Assembly: GCF_012933365.1 (NCBI RefSeq)
Contig: NZ_JABBVZ010000030.1
Span: forward strand, 1-41,700
Direction: 5' to 3'
Length of the DNA: 41,700 bases
DNA from: Sulfobacillus harzensis
GTDB taxonomy: Bacteria > Bacillota > Sulfobacillia > Sulfobacillales > Sulfobacillaceae
The position numbers and the translations under genes are program-made. Under the pieces are notes generated by a model, which searched no databases, was not told where the DNA came from, and was given only the letters and a program-made list of their open reading frames with translations. Within the stretch, counting starts at the first letter, position 1. The number at the start of each line of letters is the position of its first letter. Below are positions 34,152 through 41,621 of the stretch, piece after piece.

Positions 34152-35213
34152 CTATTTAGCGTCCTTGTCGTCTGTGTACCAGGAGGGTTTTTGAGGGTAA
34201 TGGGGCCCATCATAAATCTCTAGCAACACAGAATCCGCATTGGCCATGGTAGGACCGTGGACGTTGCCCTTGGGATTCCAGTAGAACGAACCGGGCCTCA
34301 AGACCGTGTTGGTGGCCGTGTAAACGTATTCGCCCGACAGGCAGAACATAAACTGGTTTGACGCATGCTTATGGGGTTCAGGGATCCCGCTCCCCTTGGC
34401 AAACTTCACCAAGCTTATGGTGGCTCCCGTCTCCTCGTTCGTGAAGAGCCGGATTTCCGACAGCCCTTCCAAGGACTTCGGTCGCCATTCGGACTCGGTG
34501 GTATCAATCAGCACTTCCTCGGTAAGCGGCGTCTCCAAATCCGGCAGAGGATAGGACGGAACCTTGATTTCCATCAACCGGTTCAAATACGGTTTGGTCT
34601 CGTCCATATTGTAAAGTCGGTGAATGCCGCCGGGCTCGCGGAACAACACAAAGCCCGGTCCCTCATACGAGCGCGTCGTTCGGCCGTCTTGCCACTTCAT
34701 TTGGTTGTGTCCACCCTCTACCGACAAAATCACATATGGTAGCATGTGATGATGCGTCGGGTGACCCCCGCCCACCGGTAGCGAAATTTCCCAAAGCCGG
34801 ATTAGCTCATTTTCGAAGAGCACTTTTTGGGCCACAGGTGCGTATGCGTCATCGTAAAACGTTTCCTTCGGATCAATGTTGCGCATATGCGGAGCCGTCT
34901 TGATCTCCACGATTCGACTCCAGTACCGATGGCTTCCGACGTTTTTCAGCGCGAACGATTCCCCCGCCTCAAGATACCGAAACGCCCCAGGAGTCTCATC
35001 CAATGTTTCACGGGATCCGTCGGACCGAACCGTCTCGGTTCGGTCGCCTTCGACCACAACGACCAGCGACGGCAGAGCATAGTCACGATGCTTAAGCAGT
35101 TCGCCGGGGTACAATAACACGTCCCACACCCGCACCAATTCGTTCTCCAAGATTAGCCGGTGCTCCACGGGCGTATGATTTTCTGTCAATGCCACTCCAT
35201 CGCCCCCCATCAT
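34152..35213 (-). CDS. Three-module cupin protein
   Basis: A 353-residue protein with three cupin units. Module 1 (about 15-110) keeps the barrel pattern (PGELLKHRDYALPSLVVVVEGD) but has at most one of the metal ligands. Module 2 (about 128-222) has HPTHHHMLPYVILSVEGGH and H198. Module 3 (about 255-340) has the complete set H281, H283, Q287 and H319, resembling metal-binding cupins such as 2,4'-dihydroxyacetophenone dioxygenase and Dke1 (a family-level resemblance). It could be the ring-cleaving dioxygenase of this operon. The ATG at 35213 overlaps the regulator stop. A GTG at 35195 after GGGGGG is an alternative start. Confidence 0.8.
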   Translation of the reverse strand: MMGGDGVALTENHTPVEHRLILENELVRVWDVLLYPGELLKHRDYALPSLVVVVEGDRTETVRSDGSRETLDETPGAFRYLEAGESFALKNVGSHRYWSRIVEIKTAPHMRNIDPKETFYDDAYAPVAQKVLFENELIRLWEISLPVGGGHPTHHHMLPYVILSVEGGHNQMKWQDGRTTRSYEGPGFVLFREPGGIHRLYNMDETKPYLNRLMEIKVPSYPLPDLETPLTEEVLIDTTESEWRPKSLEGLSEIRLFTNEETGATISLVKFAKGSGIPEPHKHASNQFMFCLSGEYVYTATNTVLRPGSFYWNPKGNVHGPTMANADSVLLEIYDGPHYPQKPSWYTDDKDAK

Positions 35214-35902
35214 GCTTGTTCCAACAACGACTTCGAACGCTCGAAGACCAGGGTTGCCGTACGTTGCAAGTGCGCCTGCAACAACTTGGCTGCCTGGTCG
35301 GGATTATTAGCCCGGCAGGCATCGAGCACCCCAGCATGCTCCTGTCGGCGGTCGTGAACGGTTCCCCGTTGAGTTAACGAGAGCCGCCGATAGCGTTCCG
35401 AGTTATCCCACAGTGTGCTGATAAGCCGAAGCAACCACACCGAGCCACCGACCTGGTACATCCCAAAATGAAAGGCCTTGTGTAGACGGCGCCCTTCCGC
35501 TTCGTCGCCAGCTTCATAAGCGATCTCGTAGCGCTCTAATATAGCCGACAGGCGTTGATAGTCGGCGTCAGTGAATTTTTGTGCGCTACGCCTAATCACC
35601 CGTGGCTCCAGCAGCATTCGAGCCGCATAGGTATCATCGAGATCCTCCAGCGAGAGCCGCGCTACCCGCGCCTCCTTCTGGGGCGGTTGCTCTACGAGGC
35701 CTTCAGATTCCAGACGCTTCAATGCCTCGCGTACCGGCATGACACTTACGTCAAGTCTCTTAGCAAGTTCACCCAACAACAGGGGCTCGCCTGGTTTCAA
35801 CTCTCCTTGAATGATGGCATCTCGAAGTTCTTGGGTTACATGAGCCGCTAAAGTGGGGGGCTTCCGGCTACTGACAATGTTTCGTAGTGTCTCGTCCGAC
35901 AC
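35210..35902 (-). CDS. GntR-family transcriptional regulator, FCD subfamily
   Basis: A 230-residue regulator with winged helix at about 18-82 (VSVMPVREALKRLESEGLV). The FCD domain (about 85-220) has His residues in LHKAFHFGMY, EHAGVLDAC and AHLQRT forming the metal site. The start is GTG at 35902 with a perfect AAGGAGG eight bases upstream. It is the second gene of the operon, after the permease. The likely targets are the TATCA/TGATA dyads upstream of the permease (37470-37489 and 37535-37546), which would give control of this operon and perhaps of the divergent MFS gene. The effector is unknown. Confidence 0.92.
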   Translation of the reverse strand: MSDETLRNIVSSRKPPTLAAHVTQELRDAIIQGELKPGEPLLLGELAKRLDVSVMPVREALKRLESEGLVEQPPQKEARVARLSLEDLDDTYAARMLLEPRVIRRSAQKFTDADYQRLSAILERYEIAYEAGDEAEGRRLHKAFHFGMYQVGGSVWLLRLISTLWDNSERYRRLSLTQRGTVHDRRQEHAGVLDACRANNPDQAAKLLQAHLQRTATLVFERSKSLLEQA

Positions 35903-35975
35903 CTTATCGGCCTCCTTGACGGTTTGAATTGTCTCAGGCTACCGGCATGACCCGGAAGCCGTCCCACCTTACTTC

Positions 35976-37415
35976 TTATCCTTCAACTTCTTGCAGAGCC
36001 AACTCAGCGCCAACGGTGCCCGTCATGGTGCCGGGCTTGAGCACGGTGGTACGAAGAATCGGATAGATTACCAGTACTGCGATAAGTGAGGTTAAAAACC
36101 CAAGCGGGAACACGTGTGTGCTTTCCAGCACCACCGCAAGCAGAACCGCAATGACCACGCTGGTCACCCCTGCCACGTTTACCGATTCCACCTGCGCATG
36201 ATCAGCAAGCGTACGCTTGCGCACGATGTAGTAATCAGCAATCATCACGGCGGCAAACGCAGTCGTCATCACACCCAAAATATTGAGCCAACTGTTAATC
36301 AGACCGAGAATGCCTCCCGCAGCCATCAAAAGCGCCACGACGTTCCCCAGAATGACCATCCAAAATCGACCCGGCCGCCACTTTCCCAAGGCGTCGAACA
36401 GATTGGTCAGGGCCAAAGATCCTGAGTAAGTGTTCAGTACCTGGGCTTTAATCTGGGCTGCATACATCAGAATGAAACCGAACACCGCGGACAGAATGAT
36501 GAAAAATGCCCCGGTGTCGTTGGAGGCCAGCGCGTTGGCGGCTTTGGACGCCGTGGCGGACGTGGCCATGTGGTGCGCAATCAGATAGTGAACGGCCGGT
36601 CCCATCCCGCCGAAGACGATGACCGCCCCAGCAATCATGATGACGACATCCATCATAAAGCTACCGGCGTACGCCATGATAATGACATCCTTTGGGCGAC
36701 GGGCATACCGCGCGTAGTCGGCATCACACAGCGCAAGCGCTCCTGCCGAACCTGCCAGCGTGACCAACGCATCGGCAAACCGCTGGCCGGCCCCACCGAG
36801 TCCCGGTATCAAGGCCCCATGTGTGAAGATGGTGACGAACGACAGACCGCCGGCGAATCCCGAACGGTAGAACATGTAGGCGAGCAAGATCAAAAATGCA
36901 ACCATCAAATAGGACGCTACTTTCAGGACCAAGTTGACACCGAAGGTGGTCAACAAGATCCAACCGATGGTGAGGATCCCGAAAATCACGATCCGTAAAG
37001 CGAGGGTATTGTGCCATCCAAAGGCGAATAAAGTCCCGTAATACAAGAGGGAATTCTCTAACGCCAGAAACCCCAGAATCATAAATCCGAAGATGACGGA
37101 CGCGATTATCGACCCTCGCGCACCTAACCCATAAAATCGGGATGTCACCGTACTCGATAAGCCCTCTTGCCGGCTAATCAGCGCGACCATCCACCCCAGC
37201 GTACCGCCGAAGAGAGCCACTAGAACATCGGCGGTAATGGCCCATCCCATCCCGGCGACTGCGGCCACGTAACTTCCAATGAGTAACTGCACAAGGGTAG
37301 TGGCGATTCCCATGGCCATCCAGGAGAGCGCCCAACCACTCTTTCGCTGCGAGTCCGGAACACGGCCTAGCGCATGGTCTTCGACCACGTCGGCTAACGT
37401 GCTGTTTGCAGCCAT
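35976..37415 (-). CDS. NCS1-family (cytosine/purine/allantoin-type) permease
   Basis: A 479-residue integral membrane protein with about 12 hydrophobic segments. Family motifs include the N-terminal SQRKSGWALSWMAMGIATTLVQLLIGSYVAA, DADYARYARRPKD and LNTYSGSLALTNLF. The C-terminal GVMTTAFAAVMIADYYIVRKR is the usual NCS1 signature. NCS1 carriers import nucleobases, hydantoins, allantoin, vitamins and related N-heterocycles with H+ or Na+. As first gene of the operon it is the best hint that the pathway handles a nitrogen heterocycle. The ATG is preceded by GGAAAGGAG six bases upstream. Confidence 0.9.
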   Translation of the reverse strand: MAANSTLADVVEDHALGRVPDSQRKSGWALSWMAMGIATTLVQLLIGSYVAAVAGMGWAITADVLVALFGGTLGWMVALISRQEGLSSTVTSRFYGLGARGSIIASVIFGFMILGFLALENSLLYYGTLFAFGWHNTLALRIVIFGILTIGWILLTTFGVNLVLKVASYLMVAFLILLAYMFYRSGFAGGLSFVTIFTHGALIPGLGGAGQRFADALVTLAGSAGALALCDADYARYARRPKDVIIMAYAGSFMMDVVIMIAGAVIVFGGMGPAVHYLIAHHMATSATASKAANALASNDTGAFFIILSAVFGFILMYAAQIKAQVLNTYSGSLALTNLFDALGKWRPGRFWMVILGNVVALLMAAGGILGLINSWLNILGVMTTAFAAVMIADYYIVRKRTLADHAQVESVNVAGVTSVVIAVLLAVVLESTHVFPLGFLTSLIAVLVIYPILRTTVLKPGTMTGTVGAELALQEVEG

Positions 37416-37469
37416 TGCTTTCTCCTTTCCTGAAAAAGCAGACCTTCACAGATTGACCAACCGATACCA

Positions 37470-37504
37470 ATATCAGTGATAAGTGATATCTTCGGATTTG
37501 TCAA
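37470..37504 (-). promoter_or_regulatory. Promoter and operator of the permease-led operon
   Basis: Minus-strand TTGACA (37499-37504), a 17-base spacer, and TATCAC (37476-37481, 4 of 6) form a sigma-70-type promoter. The 20-bp dyad ATATCA ... TGATAT at 37470-37489, with an inner TATCA-G-TGATA at 37471-37481, covers the -10 box, a typical repressor position. The leader would be about 50 bases. The GntR/FCD product at 35210-35902 is the probable ligand of the dyad. Confidence 0.6.
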
Positions 37505-37534
37505 TCGTTTATCCATATTCAATTTACCTCGTAT

Positions 37535-37546
37535 TATCACCTGATA
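37535..37546. promoter_or_regulatory. Second TATCA/TGATA dyad
   Basis: TATCA-CC-TGATA forms an inverted repeat with the same half-site as the dyad over the permease promoter, about 55 bp away in the same divergent region. It could be a second binding site for the GntR/FCD regulator, allowing looping or control of the MFS gene. Such short AT-rich dyads also arise by chance. Confidence 0.4.
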
Positions 37547-37578
37547 TTGACTAGGTTTTTAGTTATGAACCGTTGGCC

Positions 37579-37584
37579 TATAAT
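37579..37584 (+). promoter_or_regulatory. Perfect TATAAT close to the MFS start
   Basis: A consensus -10 hexamer lies 16 bases before the chosen MFS start at 37601. A -35 at the right distance (about 37556-37561) is poor (TTTTTA). If it is used, the transcript would begin at or just inside the ribosome binding site GGAAGGGG, giving an almost leaderless mRNA. Another promoter further upstream, around 37523-37550, is possible. Confidence 0.3.
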
Positions 37585-37600
37585 GACTAAGGAAGGGGTT

Positions 37601-38794
37601 ATGGCGTTGGCCGAGATTGCTGGATTCGTACTTGTGTGGCTGGCCGCGTTCTCGTGCCGCACAACACTGGTCTCCATCGGTCCTCTATTGCCGGTATTTA
37701 TGAAACAGCTCCATCTCGGGGGCTTTTGGGGCGGAACGCTGACGGCGATTCCCTTGCTCATTATCGCGGTCGTTTCTGTTCCATCCGGTTGGATTGCCGA
37801 TAAAGTAGGTCACCGCACGGCGTTAGCGATAGCCTTGGGACTTCTCACTCTGGCCTGCATTGTTCCATCGCTTGCTGGTCCGACAAAAGGGTCCCTCTTT
37901 CTCAATGTCGCTCTCTCCGGTCTGGGTGTCGGCCTAGCTCAACCGACATTAGCGAAAGTGGCGCGGGGAGTCAGCCCCAGGAATCCCGCCTTGCCGACCA
38001 CCCTTTACGCCAATGGGCTAGTGACAGGCGGGCTTGGTGCGAGTTTACTCGCCATCCCCCTCTTAAACCACCTCGGTCATCGGTGGCCGTCAGTATTTCT
38101 CGCGTGGGGAATTTTGGTAGCCATAACTGGACTCGGCTGGCTCTTCCTGAAAACGCGTCGAGAGCCTCGGGAAATAAGTTCCCTTCCTGTCCATAACCTT
38201 CCCTCTTCTTCGTCACGGCCCCCGGGCCTATACCCCATTGCCATGGGATTTGCGGCTCAAGGTGCGGTATTTTACGCCCTGGTTACCTGGCTTCCGGAAT
38301 ATTCTGTGCACCAAGGTTGGCCACTCGCGCAGGCGTCTCTTCTTGTCGCACTCCTTTCGCTTGGTTCTATCGTCGGTGGGGTAATGTCGCCATGGTTATT
38401 AAAAGTCGGTCGAGGATTTCGGAGGCCGTTTCTCGGCCTAGCCGTGGTCATAGGCGTTGCGGTCGTGGGGCTCGTCGTCCTCCCTCTTCTAGACTATTTC
38501 TGGGCATGGTTGGCAGGCGCATCAACGGCAATCGTTTTTACCTTAGGTCTTGCCGCCCCTGCCCTTCTTTCTAACTCAAAGGCAGTGGGCCGCGACTCCG
38601 GACTCTTGCTTACCGTTGGCTATATCGGTGCCGTGGCGGGGCCGTTAGGATTTGGTGCGCTATTCGGTGCCACGGCATCGGGCGCAATGTTTCTGGTGGC
38701 GGCCCTAGGGCTTTCGGTCGGACTCGCCGCCCTTGCTATTCCGGCTAACCTTGGAGCACCAGTTACGGAGCCGTCGACCGCCATCAACTCCTAA
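37601..38794 (+). CDS. MFS transporter (CynX/NimT-like)
   Basis: A 398-residue major facilitator with about 12 hydrophobic helices. The motif-A loop between helices 2 and 3 is SGWIADKVGHRTALAI, and the second half repeats a weaker version. The overall pattern resembles the cyanate/NimT branch, but substrate cannot be assigned. The start at 37601 is chosen for AAGGAAGGGG four bases upstream. ATGs at 37565 and 37582 and the TTG at 37547 lack good sites. It is divergent from the NCS1 permease and followed 14 bp later by a cyclase-family gene, so the pair once formed a small operon. Confidence 0.88.
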   Translation: MALAEIAGFVLVWLAAFSCRTTLVSIGPLLPVFMKQLHLGGFWGGTLTAIPLLIIAVVSVPSGWIADKVGHRTALAIALGLLTLACIVPSLAGPTKGSLFLNVALSGLGVGLAQPTLAKVARGVSPRNPALPTTLYANGLVTGGLGASLLAIPLLNHLGHRWPSVFLAWGILVAITGLGWLFLKTRREPREISSLPVHNLPSSSSRPPGLYPIAMGFAAQGAVFYALVTWLPEYSVHQGWPLAQASLLVALLSLGSIVGGVMSPWLLKVGRGFRRPFLGLAVVIGVAVVGLVVLPLLDYFWAWLAGASTAIVFTLGLAAPALLSNSKAVGRDSGLLLTVGYIGAVAGPLGFGALFGATASGAMFLVAALGLSVGLAALAIPANLGAPVTEPSTAINS

Positions 38795-38808
38795 AGGAGG
38801 CTTCAAAA

Positions 38809-39276
38809 GTGAATGATCTAACCCACACCATCAGTGAGACCATGCTCCTCTACCCGGGAATTCCACAACCCCGCATTCATGACTTTGCTACACCTGCGGT
38901 GGACGGCTATGGTATGTCCGAATTTTGTTTTTGGAATCATCTTGGCACCCATATCGATGCACCGACCCATTTCTATGCGGAGGGATGGACACTGGACCAG
39001 TTTCCCATCGAACGGTTCGTGACCACTGTGAGAACGGTAGATTGTCAGAACGTAGACGACATCACGGCACAACACTTAATGCGACAACTCGCGCACCTCG
39101 CACCAGGCGAAGGTGTATTGCTGTTGACAGGCCAGTACCGTCACTGGGGAACACCAAGGTACTTCGGTCCCTTCGCAGTCCTTACTGAAGACGGCGCCGA
39201 GTGGCTTCTTAAAAAGAAAGTCGGCATGGTCTTGGTCGACGCCCCCTCGCCACCACGATGGCTAGAAATACGATGA
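38809..39276 (+). pseudogene. Cyclase-family (kynurenine-formamidase-like) gene, 3'-truncated
   Basis: The 155-residue frame starts at GTG 38809 after AAAGGAGG. It contains the metal-binding signature NHLGTHIDAPTHF (H44, H48, D50, H54) of the cyclase/formamidase family, which hydrolyses amides or lactones. Family members are about 200-260 residues. This one matches as far as VLVDAPS near residue 147, then reads PPRWLEIR from antisense of the neighbouring permease gene and stops. The catalytic C-terminal part, with its conserved His/Glu region, is gone. The break near 39247-39251 coincides with the break in the convergent permease gene. It is probably inactive. Confidence 0.8.
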
Positions 39277-39673
39277 AGAAGATGGACCAACTGGGGCTCG
39301 CCCCGAAGATATTCTGGAACACCTGGGCCATGTACAGGCTCGCAACCCCGAGCACCATCGGAATGCCGATCGCAAAGGCGAACGCGTACGTCCATCCCCC
39401 CATAAATCCCACGGCAGGCCTTAACCCTGCAGAAAGATATGTGTAGGCGAACCCCGCCGACGGCAAGTTACGTGTGAAATGGATAATGACGTATGCCAGG
39501 CTTAGAGTCGCGACTCCGGCCAGTAAAAACGACAACGGCGTGGCCCCGCCAGCTGCGGTAGCCGCAAATTGGGTCGACAGCGCGACTCCCATTACCGGGG
39601 CCAACAACGCCACGGACAACGCTAAAGCGTCCGTAGAACTCAGGGTGTTGGGTTTAAGCCTATCTTCCGCCAT
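39209..39673 (-). pseudogene. APC-type amino acid permease gene, 3'-truncated
   Basis: The frame holds the N-terminal third of an APC permease: LSSTDALALSVALLAPVMGVALSTQFAATAAGG, then helices through FLAIVVA. That is about 141 residues of a family normally 440-500 long, covering three to four membrane helices. The last 13 codons (39209-39247) are antisense to the cyclase gene and are not homologous. The start ATG has AAGGAGGAG upstream and is 27 bp after the aminotransferase remnant, so the two were co-transcribed. The product cannot be a working transporter. Confidence 0.8.
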
Positions 39674-39700
39674 GAACGACTCCTCCTTGGCTGGCTGCCT

Positions 39701-39997
39701 CTAGGGGGCAGCCTGTGTTCGAAAATCCCTTAACGCCTCAAGGGTCCGATTCACGTCATCTTCGTTGTTGTAGTAATGAAGGCTCAGACGGACGGCCCGC
39801 CCCCTTGGGCTACCAAAAATACGGCGTTCCCTGAGAAATTTCCCTAGGAGAGTTTTCATAAAGTCCTCGAGGCGCGGGCCTAAAATGCTTTTAGCAAGAG
39901 GGGTCGCATTCGTAGCACCGTTTTTGCGCAGATGATGCCCGAGTCGTGACAAACGACTCAAAATGTGCGACGATAGGTGGGTCGGATCATCACCTCC
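39701..39997 (-). pseudogene. Class V aminotransferase gene, C-terminal remnant
   Basis: About 98 codons remain open, from a TGA at 39998-40000 down to the stop at 39701. The sequence shows a typical class V (cysteine-desulfurase-like) C-terminus: RIFGSPRGRAVRLSLHYYNNEDDVNRTLEAL, in which RxSxHYYN is the family's substrate-arginine region. Homology continues upstream of the TTG at 39961 (DDPTHLSSHILSRLSRLGHHL), so this is not a small gene. The N-terminal three quarters, including the PLP lysine, are missing. The missing part ends at the insertion sequence, which probably disrupted the gene. Confidence 0.75.
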
Positions 39998-40002
39998 TCA
40001 GG

Positions 40003-40025
40003 AACCGCCGCCTTACGCGGCGGTT
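40003..40025. repeat. Perfect hairpin at the transposase stop codon
   Basis: AACCGCCGC (40003-40011) and GCGGCGGTT (40017-40025) form a 9-bp stem with a five-base loop that contains part of the transposase TAA stop. No U-run follows on either strand. It may act as a Rho-independent-like mRNA end, protect the transcript, or block read-through at the insertion sequence end. Confidence 0.6.
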
Positions 40026-41464
40026 CGGACCCAGGCTTCGTGATGTGAGACGATGGCAGCGAGTGCCAATCGGGCATACCAGAGATAGGGGCGGCGATGA
40101 TGCGCCGCCTTTATTCCGTGCGCGGTCCATAAACTAAAGGCCCGCTCCACCCCAGTGCGTTCGTTATATAAGGTGGTCCATTCAGGCGTGCCGTACGGCA
40201 CGCCACTGTCGGTATAGCGGGATCCCCGGCCATTAACGGTGACCGTTTTCATCGCCTTGTCGCAGGGATTGGGACAGGGGAGGGCCGATTTTTTCCGGAG
40301 CGGACACCCATAGACCATGACCCCCGGCCGGGGTTGTCCCATGCGCGGCATTGGACGGGCGTCCCGACAGATGGGCTGATGGGTGTCGGATAGGGTGATG
40401 CCCGCCGCGGTGGCCTCGTCACTCACATGGGGCGGTTCGAGCGGTTGCCCGGGCGCAAAAGCCGGAATGAGCCCGCGTTGCCGCGTCAAATCCCAGAGCG
40501 CTTGGACATCATAGGCCGCATCGCCAATGAGATGGTGCATCGCGATCGTTGGCGTGGCATACAGGCCTTGTGTCTTCACCAACAAATCGGGGAGGGCCAC
40601 GCCGTCATGACGATTCGCGGGATGGAGGGCGAAGCTAACAATGAGCGGATGACTCGGTTGGCCGGGCACCGTGTTGACCACCACCATGGCCGAGGGATCA
40701 TAGCCAAAGTAATACCGGTTCCGATGACTGTCCCACCCCACCAAGGCCATGGGATCGCTAAAATAACGTAAACAACCACAGCCACGCGTGGAGCAGGTAC
40801 AGCGTTTGGCGCCAAAGCTGGACGCACCGCTTTCAATCGGGGATCCGTCCACCGCCAAATCCCATACGGGCGGCAACACCCCGCGGTCCACACTCTCGCG
40901 GCTGGTATCCGCTAAAAATCGGTCCCAGAGATCGCCGGGCGCCGCACGGCGCCCCCGTTTCGCTTCGCGCTGAACCCTGGTGGCCACACGGCCAATGGCC
41001 CCCGGCCGGCGCGTCGGCATTTTTTGGCCCCGCTTCAACTTCAAGCGACGGCCGGAGGACCGTCGCATGGCCCCGTGACGCGGGCGCTCTTCGGGGTACA
41101 TCCGCCGCAAAAACCCATAAAATGTGCTCACCGCCGGCACCTCGCGGGGACTCTCCCATCCGCAAAGGTGACACAGCCACACGGATTGGCGGAGCATGGC
41201 CACGCCGTCCACTAGACTGGGAATCTGTCGCACTGTCATTAATGCCAACGCCCGCAGCAGTTGAAACGGATCCCGGGCCGGACGGCCCCGATCGGATGCA
41301 TACCGGGATTGGGCCGCCTCGGCTTGAGCGTCAAAGGTCGCGGTTAAGCTCCATCGCGTTTCCTTTTCCCAGGCTTCACGCGCGCCCCACGCGTCGTTCC
41401 AAGTGGCTAAATCGGCCTCAATTTGCGCCCATATTTGGGCATCGGTCATCATGCTGCGTAACAT
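40013..41464 (-). CDS. DDE transposase (IS4/IS5/IS1182-like)
   Basis: A 483-residue transposase, apparently intact. An N-terminal helical DUF772-like region contains PFQLLRALALMTVRQIPSLVDGVAMLRQS. The RNase-H-type catalytic residues are probably D206 (LAVDGSPI), D315 (LIGDAAYDV) and E440 in NERTGVERAF, a typical (Y)-R-x-x-x-E arrangement. Two cysteine clusters are notable: C222, C224, C229 and C231 just after the first Asp, and C387, C397 and C401 before the Glu. They may bind zinc. The ATG at 41464 has AGAGGGG seven bases upstream. The exact IS family cannot be set without comparison. Confidence 0.88.
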   Translation of the reverse strand: MLRSMMTDAQIWAQIEADLATWNDAWGAREAWEKETRWSLTATFDAQAEAAQSRYASDRGRPARDPFQLLRALALMTVRQIPSLVDGVAMLRQSVWLCHLCGWESPREVPAVSTFYGFLRRMYPEERPRHGAMRRSSGRRLKLKRGQKMPTRRPGAIGRVATRVQREAKRGRRAAPGDLWDRFLADTSRESVDRGVLPPVWDLAVDGSPIESGASSFGAKRCTCSTRGCGCLRYFSDPMALVGWDSHRNRYYFGYDPSAMVVVNTVPGQPSHPLIVSFALHPANRHDGVALPDLLVKTQGLYATPTIAMHHLIGDAAYDVQALWDLTRQRGLIPAFAPGQPLEPPHVSDEATAAGITLSDTHQPICRDARPMPRMGQPRPGVMVYGCPLRKKSALPCPNPCDKAMKTVTVNGRGSRYTDSGVPYGTPEWTTLYNERTGVERAFSLWTAHGIKAAHHRRPYLWYARLALAAIVSHHEAWVRTAA

Positions 41465-41621
41465 GGTCAGGCCCCTCTACGTCGGATTGACTGCAAAATA
41501 TTGCCAGTCACCGAATTCTTGGGGTCCGGGGCGCATTGTCAAGGAATTGCTACGGTTTAGCCGAATTTTTTTGCGGGCGCGCCCATCGAAGATGGGGCCG
41601 ATATCGCCGTATGGTCCGTGA

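Larger units (their letters stand above)
39996..41621 (-). mobile_element. Insertion sequence with DDE transposase (ends approximate)
   Basis: The element includes the transposase gene 40013-41464 and short non-coding ends. A 5-bp sequence CACCT occurs at 39991-39995 and again at 41622-41626 and may be the target duplication. Ends so defined share only a loose inverted match (TCA, then ACC) and are uncertain. The left end carries a perfect 9-bp hairpin at 40003-40025 spanning the transposase stop. A minus-strand TTGACA (41537-41542) lies upstream of the transposase, with no good -10. Insertion into the aminotransferase gene is inferred from the remnant. Confidence 0.55.

Noticed and set aside
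39981-41488. Repeated GTCGGAT at 39981 and 41481 as insertion sequence ends or target duplication
   Set aside because: Both copies have the same orientation, one lies outside and the other well inside the likely element, and the match does not extend.
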